Positions 32,684 to 42,141 of a DNA stretch of 64,000 nucleotides are shown one piece after another. Position numbers and translations under genes: made by a program. Each line of letters begins with the position of its first letter. Position 1 is the first letter of the stretch. Below the pieces are notes generated by a model. It saw nothing but the letters and a program-made list of their open reading frames with translations, was not told the DNA's origin and searched no databases. This stretch comes from Aurelia coerulea (Eukaryota; Cnidaria; Scyphozoa; Semaeostomeae; Ulmaridae): positions 12,471,484 to 12,535,483 of the forward strand of contig CM076951.1 in the NCBI GenBank assembly GCA_039566865.1, in the 5' to 3' direction.

Positions 32684-35600
32684 CAATCCGCACCCATCCA
32701 TTTTGATAATCCTCCAACAATTGACATAAGTAGTATTCTTCATCATCATTATAATCTCCTTCCATTTCATCAGAATACTTAACAAAAAAATCTGGATTTT
32801 CAATGTTCTCACTCTCTTCATCGACATCATCAACAGCAGCCTTATACCAACACTCATCATTGTCACCATCAGAATACAAATGCAAAATTCCCTTTCCTAC
32901 CAAGTCTTCTTTACACAAAGTCAACAATTCCAGATCTCCAATTTCAAAATCCTCCATTAATTTATACTTATATAGATTAGGATCATCATCATAAAGAATC
33001 GTAAACATAGGATTTCTTCCAATACCACCATTAACAACTGTACCATTGTACCATCTTTCACCATCACAATCTACAAATCTCTGACAAACTCTCTTTCCAA
33101 ACAGATCCTCAGCACATGATATCACTGGTGTCCTAGCATGTAAATTGATCTCTTTCCTTGAGGGTGTTTTCTTTTTTGGTTGCTTCTTTTTTGGTTGTTT
33201 CTTCTTTCCTTTTGAACTGTCCCTTGGACCTTCTGATGCTTTTTTTAATAACTTATCCTTCTCTTCCAAGAACTTGCTCTTCTCTAAGATAAAAACCTTT
33301 GATGTATCTGTTTCAGAAATTTGATCTCTTTCCGTCAGCAATTCCTTATCCTTTTCAGTTTCTTCGATAATGGTTAAAAGATTCTTAATTAATATTTCTG
33401 GACTATTGGAAACCCCTTTAGTAGTTAATTGGAAAACACTCTTGTCGCTATGTTTATTGCCCAGGACTTTGTTTCTGAAACGTATTTGCAGCCAGAGGGC
33501 TTCCCGTTTCTTTCCAATTCCTGCAATTTTACCCATTCCTGAAATCACTTCCTCTTTAGTTTTCCATAGACCAAATTTTTCAATTTTAGAATGAAGAGTT
33601 TCCTTTAAAATGCGTTGTTCTCTTTCTTTTTGCTCCTTTATTTTAAGTTTTTCAGACATATTTTGTGCTCTTTGAGTAGCTACTTGTTGTTTTGTTGAAA
33701 GGTATTTTTCTCTTTGCATCTTTTTGGATTTCCTTGCAATTTCTAGGAACTTCTTTCTTTTCTCATTGGTAAGTTTTTCCCTCCAATCACCTGTCTTGTT
33801 GGCTTTGAACATTATAATTCCTTCAATTGCAAAATCGGTTGCTTTTGGCTTCAATTTCATTTGATAATCAAGCATTCCAAAATCCCTTTCCGACTTGACA
33901 TTACTTTTCTCAACATTCTTTGTTTCTTTTCTGAAAGCTTGATCTTGATCTTTGTTCCAAAATTTCCCCCCTTCCATATGATCTTCCAGCAACCTCTTTG
34001 TAACAACTGCAAAGCCACTAAAAATTATTTCCAAGCATTGCTTTGTCATCTGCTCATGTTCTTCCCCTTTAGCCAAATAAAGATACTCATATATACAATC
34101 TTTGTTTATCAAAATGTCATCTCCAAATAATTTCACATCACCTGTCATAAATTCAGATGCATCTGAGCCCCACAACATAAATTTATCATATAATCTTTGA
34201 TAAAAAACATTCATGTCTAAAATATGTCCATCCTTTGAAATTGCTCTCCAGAGTGGACCAGTAATTAATTTGTCGATCATACCCAAAGCCCTGCATGCTG
34301 TTAAAAAAGATGTAACATCAAGATCGTGTTTTACTGCTGAGAGGAGCTTGTTGTCTTTCCCATAACGCTCAAAAAATATCTTTAAATGTTCTTCCAAATA
34401 ATAAGTTCCAGCAGCATTGTGAAATAAAATGTTGAAGCGATTTCCAAAAAAGGGGGCTAAAGGAATTTCATGAACATTCCTTTCTTGTTCTAAAAATGTT
34501 TTGAAATGGATCATCCGTCCAGACTTCTCGCACCCTCTCTCCTGCACTGATTTACAAACTGTCTTGATCAGCCTGTGAGCCCCAGATTCACCCTTGCTGT
34601 ACCCCCCATGTGCCAAAGAACCAACTTTCTTGTCCTCCCAACACAAAGTATCCCAAATTTTACAACATGCCTCTGCTTGATCTGCCAGTGCTACAAGATA
34701 ATGCAACCCACAAAAAAATTCATTCACTCCACTTAACTTTTCTTTTTCCACATTAGTCAGAGACTCCCAACCCTCAACAACACTTGGCAAAACATCTTTC
34801 CTGAAGCAAGTAAACAATTCATTAAACTTTTTTTGAACGGCACAGCGATCTGACATCACATTCTTTATACTTGTAATAATTTTATTAACCCAATCATTCA
34901 CTCCACCCTCACCAACAAGACCAGAATTCTCAAACATCAAGCAAACATCACCAAGAACATCTTGCAAAACTTTTAACTGTGTAGCCGAATCTCCGCTCGC
35001 AATCTCCCTGAGGCCAGTTATCAAACACTCTCCATCATCTTTGACAATGTCATATGTGATAAAAGATCTGTCTTTCTTTGAAGTACCATCAGAATTGAAA
35101 GTCCTGTTCTCTGTGTTCCAGTTTTCCCTCAATTCATCAAAAACATGAAGTTGTGCCAGTGACCTTGCCTCATACAGCATGTACTTTGCAAATGTGGCCT
35201 TTGGGAGATTATGAACATTGACTCCAACGACTTTCAAACATTTCCTAATAACATTTTCAACATTATTGGTGCTAACTCCTAAACAAAGCAAATCTTCATA
35301 CAACATTCGAATTTCATCAACATATTTCCCATTTTCAAAAAAGCAAATCTCGTCTCCCTTCAAAAAAACATTTAATCTTTCCTCAATTTCCAACTTCTCA
35401 TTCTCCAATTCAGTTATTCTTTCCTTCAAATCATCGATCTTTGAATTAAATATCTTGCTGCTATTGTCAACAGATTTCTTTTTCAATTCAGTTTTGTAAT
35501 GTGATTTCATTCTTTGTGCACATAGTTTTTCATGCATGGCTTTGTCTAGATTTCCTACTAATTCATTAATCTCCTGGTTTTTCTCTGCAAGCTCTTCGTC

Positions 35601-36683
35601 TCTCTCCAGTAATTCAGTTGATAAATCAACAAGCATCTCTTCATTCTCCTCTTCCAATTCATCATATTTTGTGCGCAATCTTTTAATTTTTCTGTTGACA
35701 TTTTTTGCATTTAATGCACCAATTTTCTCAACAAGAACTTTCAACTCCTCCTCCTTGGCTTTTAAATCATTGATGGCAACATTGCACTCATCCTTAAATA
35801 TTTGAGCATCACCCTCTGCAATTCTCTTTCCTTCTTTCTCCTCATTTAATCTATCAATCAACCATCTTATTCTCCCTTCACTTTCATCTAATCTGTTCAA
35901 CAATATTTTAATCATCTTTGTTTTTTCTATCACATCAATGTGCTGAGGATCGGATACACCTGAAACTAACTCGTGCTTCCTTTTCTCATACCTATTTATT
36001 GGTTTAATAAAAAGATCATTAAGAAAAATTTCTACATCTGGCATTTTTTGGTGCTTTCTGAGGTCAGTCACCCTTTCCTTCACTTTTAAAACTGCAGTCC
36101 GGAGACTCTCCTCAAAAATGGTTTCATTATCATCACAACAAAATAAACAAACCCAGTCTTTCAAATTAATCCAAGATGCATTTAGTTTCATCTTGGCGTC
36201 AAGTAAAAATAAAACTTCCTGGTTAGTTAATGGAGATTTTTGAAAACCATCAGGCAAAACAACATTTCCTTTGCAAATTGAGTCTAAAAATTTCAAGTCT
36301 AAACCCCTGCTTTTCAAAAAATTGCAATTAGAACTTTTGCCCTCATCAAGAGTCTCATAAAAGGGCGCGTAAATGTTTGAAAAATTATTCTTGTCTTTTG
36401 CAAGAGAATTGAAAATAGATCTCTTGAGATTGCTTGGTTTTTTTATTATCTTTGCAACCATGTCAAAATTGACATCCAAAAGGGTAGAACAGATTTCAAC
36501 AATATCTGACTGAGGTCTACCAAATGACTCCAAAGATAAGAAAATTTGACTCAATAAACCATGGGTTATCCTAAACTCCCATGGATTCCATCCAGAGGGG
36601 ACTTTTCCTTCACCAATGAATAAATTGAGCTCATCATTGGTCATGCCAATCAGCTGGCAGTCAGCCATCTTGCTGTCCGCCAT
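32676..36683 (-). CDS. Large intronless protein: coiled coil, candidate transposase core, two Tudor-like modules
   Basis: 1,335 codons from the ATG at 36683 (MADSKMADCQLIG). The frame is open for another 87 codons upstream, but those lie partly in a piggyBac-like MITE and begin without ATG. Order: N-terminal alpha-helical region; coiled coil rich in E, K and L (about residues 255-470); a central region with ITYDIVKDDGECLITGLREI, IKNVMSDRCAVQKKFNEL and NEFFCGLHYLV, then FFGNRFNILFHNAAGTYYL and GMIDKLITGPLWRAI; a K-rich segment with KKKQPKKKQPKKK (likely nuclear signal); and two C-terminal modules of the pattern W-Y-x-G/A-x-V with YDDD and YSDE (ERWYNGTVV; ECWYKAAV), like Tudor/agenet barrels. 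The D...MSDR...CGLH spacing hints at an RNase H-fold transposase, which is an inference. I recall similar unnamed multi-copy proteins in cnidarian and fish genomes. No frameshift or stop; no TIRs found. Confidence 0.7.
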   Translation of the reverse strand: MADSKMADCQLIGMTNDELNLFIGEGKVPSGWNPWEFRITHGLLSQIFLSLESFGRPQSDIVEICSTLLDVNFDMVAKIIKKPSNLKRSIFNSLAKDKNNFSNIYAPFYETLDEGKSSNCNFLKSRGLDLKFLDSICKGNVVLPDGFQKSPLTNQEVLFLLDAKMKLNASWINLKDWVCLFCCDDNETIFEESLRTAVLKVKERVTDLRKHQKMPDVEIFLNDLFIKPINRYEKRKHELVSGVSDPQHIDVIEKTKMIKILLNRLDESEGRIRWLIDRLNEEKEGKRIAEGDAQIFKDECNVAINDLKAKEEELKVLVEKIGALNAKNVNRKIKRLRTKYDELEEENEEMLVDLSTELLERDEELAEKNQEINELVGNLDKAMHEKLCAQRMKSHYKTELKKKSVDNSSKIFNSKIDDLKERITELENEKLEIEERLNVFLKGDEICFFENGKYVDEIRMLYEDLLCLGVSTNNVENVIRKCLKVVGVNVHNLPKATFAKYMLYEARSLAQLHVFDELRENWNTENRTFNSDGTSKKDRSFITYDIVKDDGECLITGLREIASGDSATQLKVLQDVLGDVCLMFENSGLVGEGGVNDWVNKIITSIKNVMSDRCAVQKKFNELFTCFRKDVLPSVVEGWESLTNVEKEKLSGVNEFFCGLHYLVALADQAEACCKIWDTLCWEDKKVGSLAHGGYSKGESGAHRLIKTVCKSVQERGCEKSGRMIHFKTFLEQERNVHEIPLAPFFGNRFNILFHNAAGTYYLEEHLKIFFERYGKDNKLLSAVKHDLDVTSFLTACRALGMIDKLITGPLWRAISKDGHILDMNVFYQRLYDKFMLWGSDASEFMTGDVKLFGDDILINKDCIYEYLYLAKGEEHEQMTKQCLEIIFSGFAVVTKRLLEDHMEGGKFWNKDQDQAFRKETKNVEKSNVKSERDFGMLDYQMKLKPKATDFAIEGIIMFKANKTGDWREKLTNEKRKKFLEIARKSKKMQREKYLSTKQQVATQRAQNMSEKLKIKEQKEREQRILKETLHSKIEKFGLWKTKEEVISGMGKIAGIGKKREALWLQIRFRNKVLGNKHSDKSVFQLTTKGVSNSPEILIKNLLTIIEETEKDKELLTERDQISETDTSKVFILEKSKFLEEKDKLLKKASEGPRDSSKGKKKQPKKKQPKKKTPSRKEINLHARTPVISCAEDLFGKRVCQRFVDCDGERWYNGTVVNGGIGRNPMFTILYDDDPNLYKYKLMEDFEIGDLELLTLCKEDLVGKGILHLYSDGDNDECWYKAAVDDVDEESENIENPDFFVKYSDEMEGDYNDDEEYYLCQLLEDYQNGWVRIVS

Positions 36684-36874
36684 TATGAATTTCTTTGATC
36701 CTGCCGAAAGAGAAAGAGACCACGCGATCAGAATTCTGAGGCGCAACGCGAGCCTAAATGCTCCGGAGCAAAATTGAAATTTGGCAAATGAGCACGGGAT
36801 CAAATCGAGATAAAAAGTCAATAAATCAACAGAGAATATGATAAAGTTTAACTGGGTACCTACTTTTTCCTTAA

Positions 36875-37437
36875 CCCTATCTGACCTGGGGGGGGGGGCG
36901 GATTCCGCCCCCCCTAGTACATTTTTGTTTACACCGTTTTCCACACATGCAGCAGGCCTCTGATACTTCGTAAGTTTAACTTTGTATCATAGGGCAATAA
37001 AATTGCAACAATTTGGACATTCTATTTTTAGCCTTGTTTCCATGGTAACCAATTTTTCATACTGCACTCTGTGAAAAACATACTTTGTATCTCTTTTAAT
37101 CATGTTTAATTGGTCCAATTAAGTCTAAATTAAGAATTTATATATATTTTGATCTATATCTTTCGTTTCTTTATGAAAAATAAAGTTTCATGACCTTTTA
37201 GCAACCTTTCATTTATATGACGTCATATGACATCATAATGATCATCATGCTCTAGCAACAACAACAACATCGCTAATTGGATTATGATTTCAAATTCTCA
37301 TTGTTTACATAATGAACTACCTTTGTGCCAAGTTTGGCTGCCATATCTCTTATGACAACAGAGATAAACAGGGGGGGCGGAATCCGCCCCCCCCCCCCCA
37401 GGCATTGAGTGTTTCAAATCACCCAGGTCAGATAGGG
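36875..37437. mobile_element. piggyBac-like MITE with G-tract hairpins
   Basis: 563 bp between two TTAA sites (36871-36874, 37438-37441). Termini CCCTATCTGACCTGGG are perfectly inverted, followed at both ends by a long G-run and the palindrome GGCGGAATCCGCC (left GGCGGATTCCGCC). TTAA targets and CCC-starting termini fit piggyBac. Non-coding. The interior contains GTTTCCATGGTAACC (37036-37050), a perfect X-box palindrome, and ATGACGTCAT (about 37218). It lies immediately upstream of the large minus-strand gene. Confidence 0.85.
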
Positions 37438-37990
37438 TTAAATCTTTATCCTTTCCACACAAAATTCGTCACTGAAATCTTCAACTCGAGCTTTCGCACA
37501 CTTCTCCTTGGCCGATCGCCGAAAAGGACCCACCAACGTGAAGCCCAGAGCCTCTTCTTCAAGAATATGCTAAGAATACCCCTATTCGAAGTGAGGCCCC
37601 TAGGGAATTTTTGTCTGGCTGTCTAATGTAGCTAAGATGTTGAAAAACTAGTTAAGTCACCTTATACGAGTCTCAAGGGTTTTGTCATGTTAATATTTTC
37701 TTTGACAATGATCTAATTCAACAATTGATTTTTCAACTGTTTCCACAAAGCTTCCACAGTTCGAAAACCCGACACGCTTGTGTTTTTTGTACTTTTAAGG
37801 TCTCTAGAGGCCATCGTATTATGCTCTATATTTACTTACTATTGTGTTAAAGTTTATGTTTACCTAAATCGTCTTTTTAACTGTGTGTATTTTCGTTTAG
37901 TTTATGTCTCGTTACTTTCATTTTCCCTACTTTGCCTTGGTGGTTGCATTATGACTGGTTGCCCCCTAGGACCAGCGAGAAGATTTCTTT

Positions 37991-39307
37991 ATGATGATGC
38001 CGGTTGAAATCAATCAATGGAGAGCAACAATAGGGTGTTTCCGTGCGTCTTTGCAAAACAAATCCCAACTGAGCAGAAATTTTAGGCCATTCTCAAGTTT
38101 CTCTCAAATGGTTAAATTATTTTGGTTTTGTTATTGGTTCATCGCAGTCTCAATACTCGTTCTGCCATTCACGCTGACAATATTGTTTCTTGCAGTTCAC
38201 TCCGTTGCACCAGAGTTATGTTTTTTGCCTTTGTTCGCCCGCATGCATCGGTCTGCGAAGATAGTACTTTACATTACATTAGAGCTCGTCAAACGATTCC
38301 CGTTAGGTGTCATTGTTATTGTTCGATATAGGTATTTTCAGTCTCATTATGTCTACTTTTACACCGCGTGCGTAGCATGTTCAGCATTACATCTTCAATG
38401 GTTGTTGTTTAGGACCATTCTGCTGAGTGGTGATATAGAAATAAATCCGGGCCCTGAAACACTTGATTTTTGTACGTGGAACCTAAATAGCATTACTGCA
38501 CATGATTTTTTACGCGTGTCTCTTATAGAGGCTTACAATGCGGTGTACAACTATGACATCATTGGAATTGTTGAAACCCACCTTGACAGCACCATTGATA
38601 AAGATAGACTGGCACTTGATGGATATACGTTTATTAATGATAACCATCCTCAAAATGTGAAAAGGGGTGGTGTTGGGCTATACATCAAAGATTCCCTTCC
38701 TTCAAAAAATCGTTCTGACCTGGTAACTCTCCCTGAATGTATTGTGTATGAAATTCAATTAAACAGGAAAAAGTACTTCTTTGCCGTAATCTATAGGAGT
38801 CCAAGTCAGGGTCCGGAGGAGTTTGATAACTTTACCATAAGCTTTGAGCTGATGTTATCCAAAATGCATGCTGAAAATCCATTCTGCGTTATTATTACTG
38901 GTGATTTCAACTGCAGATCAACTCAGTGGTGGGAAAGTGATATCGAAAATAACGAGGGAAAAATATTTGAGCCACTAGCGTCTGACAATGGTCTTCATCA
39001 ATTAATCTCAGAACCAACTCATTTAATGGGTGAATCTAAATCCTGCATTGACTTGATATTTACTGATCAGCCTAACCTCATTATCGATTCTGGTGTCCAT
39101 CCGTCACTACATGAGCAGTGCCACCATCAAATTGTTTACGGTAAATTATCTGTTTCAAACATAGCACAACCTCCATATACCCGCAAGATTTGGTATTACG
39201 ATAAGGCAGATTTTGCAGCAATCAGGAAAAGCATTGAAACGTTTGCTTGGCACGAACATCTTGACAACATGACTTGCCCTAATGAACAGGTAAAACTACT
39301 CAATTAA
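37991..39307 (+). CDS. LINE ORF2, N-terminal part: 2A-like peptide and AP endonuclease
   Basis: 438 codons to an in-frame TAA. Residues 40-145 are very hydrophobic (two or three membrane or signal-like segments), ending in GDIEINPGP (147-155; nt 38429-38455), a match to the 2A translational-recoding consensus D-x-E-x-N-P-G-P. The endonuclease follows directly: CTWNLNS, GIVETHL (catalytic E), FAVIYRSPS, ITGDFNCRS (D, N) and SCIDLIFTD, then EQCHHQIV where S-D-H is usual. The enzyme nicks target DNA to start target-primed reverse transcription. Three ATGs in a row at 37991 give the start; an overlapping hydrophobic frame ends at 38007. The stop probably reflects one point mutation, because the same frame stays open beyond it. 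Confidence 0.85.
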   Translation: MMMPVEINQWRATIGCFRASLQNKSQLSRNFRPFSSFSQMVKLFWFCYWFIAVSILVLPFTLTILFLAVHSVAPELCFLPLFARMHRSAKIVLYITLELVKRFPLGVIVIVRYRYFQSHYVYFYTACVACSALHLQWLLFRTILLSGDIEINPGPETLDFCTWNLNSITAHDFLRVSLIEAYNAVYNYDIIGIVETHLDSTIDKDRLALDGYTFINDNHPQNVKRGGVGLYIKDSLPSKNRSDLVTLPECIVYEIQLNRKKYFFAVIYRSPSQGPEEFDNFTISFELMLSKMHAENPFCVIITGDFNCRSTQWWESDIENNEGKIFEPLASDNGLHQLISEPTHLMGESKSCIDLIFTDQPNLIIDSGVHPSLHEQCHHQIVYGKLSVSNIAQPPYTRKIWYYDKADFAAIRKSIETFAWHEHLDNMTCPNEQVKLLN

Positions 39308-41728
39308 GTCCTTCTCAACATCTATTCAAATTTCATCCCCAACAAAGTTAAAACGATTAGGCCTCGTCAAGCTCCCTGGATAACGCAAGCCATCAAAAAC
39401 TTTCTAAGGAAAAAAAATCGTGCATATAAAACTTTTGTGAGGAGTGGTCAGCCAGACGACAAGCTTGAAGGTGTGCAAAAAATGATATCAGAAGGAGCGA
39501 GACTGATTGAGGACGCTAAGCGGAATTACTTCCTTAAGGCAGGAAAAACCCTGGCTAATCATGGGACCAGCAGCAAAACCTATTGGACCTTAATAAACAC
39601 TGTTTTAAACAAAGTTAAGATTCCGATGATACCACCTCTTCTAGAGTGCGGGCTGTTTGTAACGGATTTTACCGAAAAGGCACAGATATTTAATGACTAT
39701 TTCATTCTTCAATGCACAACCATTGACACAGGTAGCGAAATTCCCCAAGATACCCCGGTAACTACGACTCTGATAAGTGATTTCGTCATCTCTGAGGAAA
39801 AGATTCTTAGTATCATTAGATCACTTAATCCCAATAAAGCACATGGCTGGGACGAAATATCTGTAAGGATGATAAAGTTGAGCGATGTTGCATTGGTTCT
39901 GCCACTCAAGATAATTTTCACAAATTGTTTGAGGCGTGGTTTATTTCCCGAAATTTGGAAACATGCAAATGTAGTGCCGGTTCATAAGAAAAATGAGAAA
40001 AATTTGAAGGGGAATTACCGTCCTATTTCTCTTTTACCAATTTTTGGGAAAATACTTGAAAAACTCATATATGATTCTCTTTACTCGCATCTTGTATCAC
40101 ACGAACTTCTTAACCCAAATCAATCAGGTTTTCGCCCAGGAGACTCAACCATCAACCAGTTACTCTCAATAACACACACAATATTTAAAGCTTTTGACTG
40201 TAACCCTCCCCTTGATGTTCGTTCTGTGTATCTTGACATTTCTAAGGCATTTGATAGGGTATGGCACGATGGTCTAATTTATAAATTAAAGCGATGTGGT
40301 GTCTCGGGACAACTTCTTTTTTTAATCCAAAGCTTTCTCAAGGATCGAAAGCAGAGGACAGTACTGAATGGACAGAGTTCAAATTGGGGAGATATTTCTG
40401 CAGGGGTGCCCCAGGGCTCTATTCTTGGACCCTTGTTTTTCCTTGTGTATATAAATGATCTAGCTGTAGGCTTGAAGTGCAATGTTAAGTTATTTGCTGA
40501 TGATACATCGTTGTTCACTGTGGTAGAAGATTCAAATACAGCTGCCAATGACATGAACCATGACATGGACTTGATAAGTCGGTGGGCTGAAGCTTGGAGA
40601 ATGTCCTTTAATCCAGATCCGCAGAAACAAGCTGTTGAATTAACATTTTCAAGGAAAAAAATCGAAATTGATCATCCAGTGATTCTCTTTAACAACATAC
40701 CAGTCAAGAAAGTGAATGAACATAAACATTTAGGAATTATCCTGGACTCAAAGCTATCTTTCTCAGCTCATATCAAATCAGCGATCTCTAAAACAAGGAA
40801 AGGCATTGGTTTGCTGAAATATCTCTCCAAATACCTGCCAAGGCATACCCTAAACGAATTATATAAGCTCTATGTTCGACCCCATCTAGACTATGGTGAT
40901 GGTATTTACCATATTCCTGCCAAAGTATGCCAATTCAGTCAAAATATCCTTTTACCAAATTTAATGGAAAAACTAGAGTCCGTACAGTATTCTGCTGCCT
41001 TAGCTGTGTCGGGTGCATGGAGGGGAACATCTCGAGAGAAGCTGTACACAGAGCTTGGTTGGGAGTCACTGAGTTCCCGAAGATGGAGTAGACGCCTTAC
41101 CTTGTTCTACAAGTTTGTAAATAATCTTAGTCCCGAGTATACAGTTGAACCAATTCCCCCTCTTCATCATTCGCAGTACCGTCTTCGCGACCAGGATGTC
41201 ATCGGGCAATTAAAGGCAAGAACAGAAAAATTCAAGTCTAGCTTCTATCCAAACTGTTTATCCGAATGGAATAAGCTTGAGCCTGAATTGAGACTTGCGC
41301 CTTCTATTGCTGTTTTTAAGAAAAAGCTGTTATCAAAAATCCGCCCCCCTGCCAAATCTGTTTTTGGAATTCACGATCCAATAGGATTATCCTACCTTAC
41401 ACAACTTAGGGTTGGTCTCAGCAAGTTAAATTTCCATAAATTCAAGCATAATTTTAGGGATACAATAAACCCGATGTGCCCAACAAACGATGGCATTGAG
41501 GACACTGAGCACTTTTTGTTGCTCTGCCCTTCTTTTGGTGTTCAACGACAAAATCTTCTCGCTGGAATTGTTGAATTATTACGACCATTTACACAAATCA
41601 CCAATCTTTCAAACGATTCTTTGACACATCTTTTATTGTATGGTGATCAAGACCTTTCTGATGAGTTGAACAGAAATATACTCAAATTAACTTTAGGTTT
41701 CATCCACGAAACTGGTCGCTTTGATTAA
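39308..41728 (+). CDS. LINE ORF2, C-terminal part: reverse transcriptase
   Basis: Continues in the same frame as the endonuclease segment with no start of its own. Motifs: APWITQAIKNFL linker; NPNKAHGWDEISVRMIK; NYRPISLLPIFGKILEKL; SGFRPGDSTINQLL; VYLDISKAFDRVWHDGL (first catalytic D); GVPQGSILGPLFFLVYIND; LFADDTSLF (catalytic FADD, about nt 40490-40516); and HLGIILDSKLSF (thumb). The C-terminus has CPTNDGIEDTEHFLLLCPSF, a C-x..H-x..C motif common in CR1/L2/Jockey-group LINEs. Ends at 41728. A complete copy except for the upstream TAA. Confidence 0.9.
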   Translation, partial: VLLNIYSNFIPNKVKTIRPRQAPWITQAIKNFLRKKNRAYKTFVRSGQPDDKLEGVQKMISEGARLIEDAKRNYFLKAGKTLANHGTSSKTYWTLINTVLNKVKIPMIPPLLECGLFVTDFTEKAQIFNDYFILQCTTIDTGSEIPQDTPVTTTLISDFVISEEKILSIIRSLNPNKAHGWDEISVRMIKLSDVALVLPLKIIFTNCLRRGLFPEIWKHANVVPVHKKNEKNLKGNYRPISLLPIFGKILEKLIYDSLYSHLVSHELLNPNQSGFRPGDSTINQLLSITHTIFKAFDCNPPLDVRSVYLDISKAFDRVWHDGLIYKLKRCGVSGQLLFLIQSFLKDRKQRTVLNGQSSNWGDISAGVPQGSILGPLFFLVYINDLAVGLKCNVKLFADDTSLFTVVEDSNTAANDMNHDMDLISRWAEAWRMSFNPDPQKQAVELTFSRKKIEIDHPVILFNNIPVKKVNEHKHLGIILDSKLSFSAHIKSAISKTRKGIGLLKYLSKYLPRHTLNELYKLYVRPHLDYGDGIYHIPAKVCQFSQNILLPNLMEKLESVQYSAALAVSGAWRGTSREKLYTELGWESLSSRRWSRRLTLFYKFVNNLSPEYTVEPIPPLHHSQYRLRDQDVIGQLKARTEKFKSSFYPNCLSEWNKLEPELRLAPSIAVFKKKLLSKIRPPAKSVFGIHDPIGLSYLTQLRVGLSKLNFHKFKHNFRDTINPMCPTNDGIEDTEHFLLLCPSFGVQRQNLLAGIVELLRPFTQITNLSNDSLTHLLLYGDQDLSDELNRNILKLTLGFIHETGRFD

Positions 41729-41801
41729 TCTTTTGAGATTACAGCTATGTACTAAGCAACCACCAAGTCCTTTATCGTAAATAGCTCTTTCCTTTGTAAA
41801 T

Positions 41802-41919
41802 TCTGTTTCACATCAGATGTCGGCCATTTTACCTTCCTAAATCAACATTTAAACGATTTGCACTCGTGACATCTTTCAAATCCATTTAAACCCTGACCTG
41901 TCATCTGATATGAGACAGA
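41802..41919 (+). repeat. 3' UTR inverted repeat of the LINE
   Basis: TCTGTTTCACATCAGATG (41802-41819) pairs with CATCTGATATGAGACAGA (41902-41919), 16 of 18. Similar hairpins occur at 43517-43628 and 57649-57757. Confidence 0.7.
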
Positions 41920-42120
41920 ATCTAGTATAGTATCCATTAATCTTTAATTGTTTCGTCGTTTCGTAATGTGTCTGTATACAGTTTAATGTTTCATGTTTTT
42001 ATATATTGGCCATGAGGTAGTCATTGTATTTCGCTCCCCATGGTATCGTACCTGTAGTGTTGTATAGTAATTTAGATAGGTATAGTAGAATGTAAGATTA
42101 TTGTAAAATTTTATATTTGA

Positions 42121-42141
42121 ATAAAAAAAAAAAAAAAAAAA
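42121..42141 (+). terminator. Poly(A) tail of the LINE
   Basis: GAATAAA merges into a run of about 19 A, marking the 3' end of the inserted RNA copy. Confidence 0.8.

Larger units (their letters stand above)
37442..42141 (+). mobile_element. LINE retrotransposon, CR1/L2-like, almost intact
   Basis: Contains a hydrophobic N-terminal region with a 2A-like peptide, AP-type endonuclease, reverse transcriptase, a C-terminal cysteine motif, a 3' UTR with hairpin, and a 3' poly(A) run. The 5' boundary is not visible and lies somewhere between 37442 and 37991. A single in-frame TAA (39305-39307) interrupts the coding region. Confidence 0.85.

Noticed and set aside
36684..36944. Extra 87 codons at the N-terminus of the large minus-strand gene
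   Set aside because: They begin at a non-ATG codon inside the piggyBac-like MITE and read through its G-run; the first ATG with a sensible sequence is at 36683.
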